From JBGOUV01 sp041477815 (lineage in GTDB: Bacteria; Acidobacteriota; Terriglobia; Bryobacterales; JACQDG01), in assembly GCA_041477815.1 (NCBI GenBank), contig JBGOUV010000276.1, positions 1 to 9,380 on the forward strand: a DNA stretch of 9,380 nt, read 5' to 3'. The translations under genes were made by a program, and so were the position numbers. This document shows positions 6,217-9,380 of the stretch, in pieces. Position 1 is the first letter of the stretch, and each line of letters begins with the position of its first letter. Below the pieces are notes generated by a model, which was given only the letters and a program-made list of their open reading frames with translations, did not search any database and had not been told where the DNA came from.

Positions 6217-7550
6217 GGCGTTAGCAGAGCGATGGAGCCGTCGAAGCGGCCGGCGGCGAGGCGTTTGCCGTCGGGCGAGAAGGTGAGAGCCTGGACCCAG
6301 TCGGATTGGGAGCCGAGGACCTTGATCTCTTCCAGGGTGGCGGCGTTCCAAACGCGGATGGAGCGGTCGGAGGAGGAGGAGACCAGGCGTTTGCTGTCGG
6401 GGGAGTAGGCTAGTTTGAGAATTGTGCCCTCGTGGCCGGCCAGGGAGTGGACCATCGTGCCGCCCTTGTCGGTGAGGTCCCAAACGCGGATGAACTTGTC
6501 GGCGCCGGCGGCGGCGATCTGTTTGCCGGAGGGGTGGAAGGCGAGGGTGAGGATGGCGTCGAGGGGCTCGCTGAGGGTGAAGAGGCGGCGGCCGGTTTGG
6601 GGGTCCCAGAGCTTGATGGTGCGGTCGGCGGCGCCGGAGGCGAGGCGCTTGCCGTCGGGGGAGAAGGCCAGGGCGAAGATGGAGTCGATGTGGTCCTTGA
6701 GGGTGGCGAGCTCTTTGCCGGAGGCGGCGTCCCAGAGCTTGATCAGTTTGTCGTAGGAGGCGGTAGCGAGGCGGGCGCCGTCGGAGGAGAACGCTACGGC
6801 GTAGATGGCGTCGCTGTGGCCTCGCAGGGTTGTCCGGCGCTCGCGGGTGTCGGTGGACCAGACCACTACCTCGCCAAACTGGGCGGGGGAGCCGCCGGCG
6901 GCGGCGAGGAGCTTGCCGTCGGGTGAGAAGGCTAGGGAGCGGACTACGTCGGAGTGTCCGGGAAGCGTGGCTACGACCTTTTGCGTGGAGGCGTCGAGGA
7001 GCTGGACCTCTTTGTAGCGGCCGGCGGCCAGGAGACGGCCGTCGGGGGAGAAGGCTAGGGAGGCGACCTCGGGGTTGACGGCGGTGCGGGGCTTGATGTC
7101 GGGGATCTTGGGGGCGGCGGTGGGGATGGTTTCACCGGGGGTGGGGCCGGGGGCGCCGGCGTCGATCCACTGGGCCAGGGCGCCTATCAGCTCGGGTCGG
7201 AGGGCGCCTCCGAAGGGCATTTGGGGTTGGAGCTTGCCGCGTAGCATTTGGATCAGGCGGCTTTCGGAGGACTTGCCAGGGACGAGGGAGGGGCCGTGGG
7301 TACCACCTTTTAGTAGGGACTCGTGGGAGTCCATTACTAGTCCGCCTTGCTTGGTGGCGGAGGAGTGGCAGGCCAGGCAGTTGTCGCGGAGGATGGGGAG
7401 GACGTCCTTCAGGTAGGAAACGGGGGCCGGAAAAGCAGGGCAAAGTGCAAAAGGCAAAAGGCAAAGGGCAAAGGTGAAGGAGGCGCTGGCGCGCGGCTTC
7501 CTTTTGCGCTTTGCACTTTGCACTTTGCCTTTTGACTTGGGTTTCTGCAT
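6213..7550 (-). CDS. PSCyt1 cytochrome c domain fused to a seven-bladed WD40 beta-propeller, exported
   Basis: The product has 445 residues. The N-terminus is a Sec-type signal: a Lys/Arg-rich segment (5-20), a hydrophobic core FTFALCLLPFALC (25-37) and cleavage near AFPA (39-42), all encoded by an inverted heptamer repeat. The mature start PVSYLKDVLPILRDNC leads into a planctomycete-type cytochrome c domain (about 44-135) with haem motif C58-L-A-C61-H62 and a likely distal ligand M111 in QPQMPFGG. Seven WD40 repeats follow (about 160-445), each with an AFSPDGKxLA-like strand and four with a terminal WD or WN, enough for a closed propeller. In this family the haem domain is assumed to bind c-type haem outside the cytoplasm and the propeller to scaffold partners; the reaction is unknown. 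The ATG lies 2 bp after the DUF1553 stop and its own TGA overlaps the PPC gene's ATG, so it is the middle of a translationally coupled run. Confidence 0.93.
   Translation of the reverse strand: MQKPKSKGKVQSAKRKRKPRASASFTFALCLLPFALCPAFPAPVSYLKDVLPILRDNCLACHSSATKQGGLVMDSHESLLKGGTHGPSLVPGKSSESRLIQMLRGKLQPQMPFGGALRPELIGALAQWIDAGAPGPTPGETIPTAAPKIPDIKPRTAVNPEVASLAFSPDGRLLAAGRYKEVQLLDASTQKVVATLPGHSDVVRSLAFSPDGKLLAAAGGSPAQFGEVVVWSTDTRERRTTLRGHSDAIYAVAFSSDGARLATASYDKLIKLWDAASGKELATLKDHIDSIFALAFSPDGKRLASGAADRTIKLWDPQTGRRLFTLSEPLDAILTLAFHPSGKQIAAAGADKFIRVWDLTDKGGTMVHSLAGHEGTILKLAYSPDSKRLVSSSSDRSIRVWNAATLEEIKVLGSQSDWVQALTFSPDGKRLAAGRFDGSIALLTP
6250..7070 (-). repeat. Intragenic WD40 repeat units
   Basis: A recurring plus-strand phrase near CTTGCCGTCGGGGGAGAAGG appears around 6259, 6652, 6912 and 7038, with diverged copies near 6391, 6522 and 6777. 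Each is the antisense of a blade's FSPDGK strand. Near identity at DNA level between several blades suggests fairly recent internal duplication or conversion. Confidence 0.7.
7440..7535. repeat. Inverted array of GCAAARK-like heptamers encoding a signal peptide
   Basis: On the plus strand 7440-7474 is five tandem heptamers: GCAAAGT, GCAAAAG, GCAAAAG, GCAAAGG, GCAAAGG. On the minus strand 7535-7501 is another five: TCAAAAG, GCAAAGT, GCAAAGT, GCAAAGC, GCAAAAG. The arms are inverted around a 26-bp GC-rich spacer (7475-7500). Transcribed from the minus strand, the first arm gives K/R/Q codons and the second gives F/A/L/C/P codons. AAAGGCAAA-type arrays occur as dispersed repeats in several bacterial genomes (recollection, not checked). 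Confidence 0.85.
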
Positions 7551-7552
7551 TG

Positions 7553-9380
7553 CTAGTGATTGAACAGAAACTCCTTACCGGTAAGCATCGCCCACATCAG
7601 GTCCTCGAAGGGTTTGCGGCGGGGGTCCTTTTCCAGGGGATCCTGAGCGGTGGCTTGGCGGGCTTCGGTTAGGGCCTGGAGGATTTGGGACCTTTCGTTC
7701 GCGGTGGGGGGGCGGCTGAAGGAGGATAGGTAGAGGTGCTCCACGGCCTTGGCATCGGACAGACCTAGCTTTAGGAACATGTCGATGGTGCCGTCCTTCG
7801 CCGAAAGCATTTGGTTGAGGGTGTCGCCGTTGATTACGTGGAGGGCCTGGGTGATGGTTGGTTCTTGCTGGCGCTCGGCGGCGTCGGGGTTGGTGCGGGT
7901 GGGGCGGCCGAAGGCGGTTAGGAAGTAGGAGTTCACTTGGGAGTCGGGGAGTTGCAGGGCGCGGGTGCCGGCGGGGTAGCCGTCGAAGCGATTGGGGACG
8001 CGGGTGACTTGGGAGATGGCGTCGAGGAGGACTTCGGAAGGGAGGCGCTTGATCAGGTAGTGGGAGTAGTACTTGGTGTCCTTCTCGTTGGCGGGCGTGG
8101 TCGTGGAGGCGCGCTGGTAGGCGGCGGAGTTGAGGATCAGGGAGATGAGGCGCTTGATGTCGAAGTGGTGGCCGGTGAAGTCCTTGGTCAGGGACGTGAA
8201 GAGCTCCTCGTTGGAGGCGGGGTTGGTGGCGCGGACGTCATCTACCGGGTCGACCAGGCCGCGTCCGAGGAAGTTTTGCCAGACGCGGTTGACTAAAGCG
8301 CGCGCGAAGTAGGGGTTTTCGGCGGAGGTGAGCCACCGGGCCAGGTGGCGGCGGCGGTCCTGGTCGGACTGGAGGTCAAGGGGCTGTCCGTCCAGGGGTC
8401 GGGGTGGGAGGGGCTTGCCCAGGCGGGGGTGGTTTACGTCGCCGGTGGGGTTGGTGTAGACCTCGGTGTCGCCGGCCTCGGCGCCGTTCTTGAGGCCGAT
8501 GCGGGAGAGGAGGTTGGCCATCTGGTAGTAGTCGCGCTGGGTCCACTTCTCCAGGGGATGGTTGTGGCAGCGGGCGCAGGTAATAGAAAGACCCAGGAAG
8601 GACTTGGTGACGCTCTCGCTTAGCTCGATGGGGTTTTTGTGGAGGACGTAGAAGTTTAAGGCGCCGTTTTCGCGGGTGTTGCCGGAGGAGACCAGGATTT
8701 CCTGGACGAACCGGTCCCAGGGCTTGTTGGAGGCTACGCCGGCGCGGATCCAGTGGTAGTAGGACCACATGGCGTTGGGGCGGAGGCGGCGGGAGGAGAC
8801 CAGAAGCAAGTCGGACCACTTGTAGGCCCAGTAGTCGATGAACTCTTCGCGTGTGAGGATGGATTCGATGAGCTTGGCGCGCTTGTCGGGGGAGGGGTCG
8901 GTGGTGAAGCGCTCGATCTCCTCGGGGGTGGGGAGGATGCCCATCGCGTCGAGGTAGACGCGGCGGAGGAAGGTGTTGTCGTCGGCTTGGGGGGAGGGCA
9001 GGATGCGGAGGGCCTGCAGCTTGCTGAGGACGTGGTCGTCTATGAAGTTTTGATGGGGGGAATTGGTCGTGGTGACTGGATTGGGGTAGGGGACGCCGAG
9101 GCGGGCGAAGCCTACCTGGCTCTGATACCAGACGGTGATGGCGGCCTCGCCGGGGCCGGTCATCTGGACGCGGCCGAGGTCGTCGACGGAGGCTACGCCG
9201 GCGTCGGTGGAAGAGAACTTGACATAGCGGGTGACGTCTTCGGTGTGGCCGTCGGAGTAGCGGGCGCGGACCAGGACTTGCTGCGAGGCAGAGGGCTCGA
9301 GCCAGGCGGAGGCGGGGAGGATGTCGAGGGATTGGATGCGGGGGTCGGAGTCGCGGGGGAGAGCAGCGCCGCCGGCGATC
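7553..9380 (-). CDS. Big_2-DUF1549 (PSCyt2)-DUF1553 (PSD1) exported protein, 5' partial
   Basis: The frame is open from the window edge (first full codon at 9379) to TAG at 7555-7553, giving 608 residues without the N-terminus. The ATG at 9163 falls inside a domain and is not the start. Order: a bacterial Ig-like Big_2 domain (about 9345-9110, with SLDILPASAWLEP, YSDGHTEDVTRYVKFSS and VDDLGRVQMTGPGEA); DUF1549 (about 9050-8415), with FLRRVYLDAMGILPTPEE and the haem-type motif TCARCHNHPLEKW (CxxCH at 8578-8564); and DUF1553 (about 8362-7556), with NPYFARALVNRVWQNFLGRGLVDPVDD, LPSEVLLDAISQVT, QALHVINGDTLN and the family's C-terminal KEFLFNH. These proteins are exported and abundant in Planctomycetes, Verrucomicrobia and Solibacter-like acidobacteria; their reaction is not established. 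It is the first visible gene of the minus-strand cluster. The often associated DUF1501 gene is absent downstream and could only lie beyond 9380. Confidence 0.93.
   Translation of the reverse strand, partial: IAGGAALPRDSDPRIQSLDILPASAWLEPSASQQVLVRARYSDGHTEDVTRYVKFSSTDAGVASVDDLGRVQMTGPGEAAITVWYQSQVGFARLGVPYPNPVTTTNSPHQNFIDDHVLSKLQALRILPSPQADDNTFLRRVYLDAMGILPTPEEIERFTTDPSPDKRAKLIESILTREEFIDYWAYKWSDLLLVSSRRLRPNAMWSYYHWIRAGVASNKPWDRFVQEILVSSGNTRENGALNFYVLHKNPIELSESVTKSFLGLSITCARCHNHPLEKWTQRDYYQMANLLSRIGLKNGAEAGDTEVYTNPTGDVNHPRLGKPLPPRPLDGQPLDLQSDQDRRRHLARWLTSAENPYFARALVNRVWQNFLGRGLVDPVDDVRATNPASNEELFTSLTKDFTGHHFDIKRLISLILNSAAYQRASTTTPANEKDTKYYSHYLIKRLPSEVLLDAISQVTRVPNRFDGYPAGTRALQLPDSQVNSYFLTAFGRPTRTNPDAAERQQEPTITQALHVINGDTLNQMLSAKDGTIDMFLKLGLSDAKAVEHLYLSSFSRPPTANERSQILQALTEARQATAQDPLEKDPRRKPFEDLMWAMLTGKEFLFNH

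Noticed and set aside
6217..6483. N-terminal extension of the PPC protein to an upstream ATG (916 residues)
   Set aside because: It overlaps the WD40 gene in another frame, has Arg/Pro-rich shadow composition, and the ATG at 6216 has ATGA coupling and leads into the signal-peptide region.
7440..7478. Lipoprotein lipobox at FALC in the WD40 protein signal
   Set aside because: The residue before the cysteine is Leu, which lipobox rules disfavour, and a normal AxA-type site (AFPA) follows.
7440..7535. CRISPR array or tRNA-like structure suggested by the regular repeat
   Set aside because: The period is only 7 bp with no spacers, and the arms are inverted; it is a simple heptamer palindrome inside a coding region.
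9161..9163. ATG at 9163 as start of the DUF1549/DUF1553 gene
   Set aside because: The frame stays open to the window edge and the upstream 72 codons complete a Big_2 Ig-like domain, so the gene is truncated by the window instead.

Overview
The window is GC-rich chromosomal DNA. It most resembles an acidobacterium of the Candidatus Solibacter/Bryobacteraceae type. That placement is an inference from the combination of a DUF1549/DUF1553 protein, a planctomycete-type cytochrome c fused to WD40 repeats, a pre-peptidase C-terminal (PPC) domain protein and interspersed palindromic repeats. Planctomycetes and Verrucomicrobia share some of these families, so it is not certain.

Layout. Positions 1-920 (+) hold the last 37 codons of an unidentified protein and, 11 bp later, a TorD-family chaperone for molybdoenzymes; together they look like the 3' end of a molybdopterin oxidoreductase operon. 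Positions 921-1124 hold no gene. Positions 1125-2177 (-) carry an OmpR/PhoB-type response regulator and, downstream of it, a 79-residue protein with its own putative promoter. A 65-bp divergent spacer separates the regulator from an HpcH/HpaI-type class II aldolase (2243-3043, +). The aldolase converges on a large minus-strand cluster that fills the rest of the window.

The minus-strand cluster (9380 down to 3067) is read in this order: a 5'-truncated Big_2-DUF1549-DUF1553 protein with a CxxCH motif; 2 bp later a PSCyt1 cytochrome c domain fused to a seven-bladed WD40 propeller; overlapping it by ATGA, a large PPC-domain exported protein; and 36 bp later a small exported protein that looks like an outer-membrane beta-barrel. 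Tight spacing of the first three implies one transcript with coupled translation. The products look like a secreted or periplasmic assembly with two potential c-type haem sites, adhesion-type or Ig-like domains and a propeller scaffold. No substrate can be read from the sequence.

The most unusual signal is that two adjacent genes of this cluster carry different interspersed palindromic repeats in frame in the region that encodes the export signal. In the WD40 cytochrome, an inverted array of GCAAARK-like heptamers encodes both the Lys/Arg-rich n-region and the hydrophobic core of the signal peptide. In the PPC gene, a 117-bp element with 9-bp terminal inverted repeats and nested hairpins lies between the ATG and the hydrophobic core and keeps the frame.
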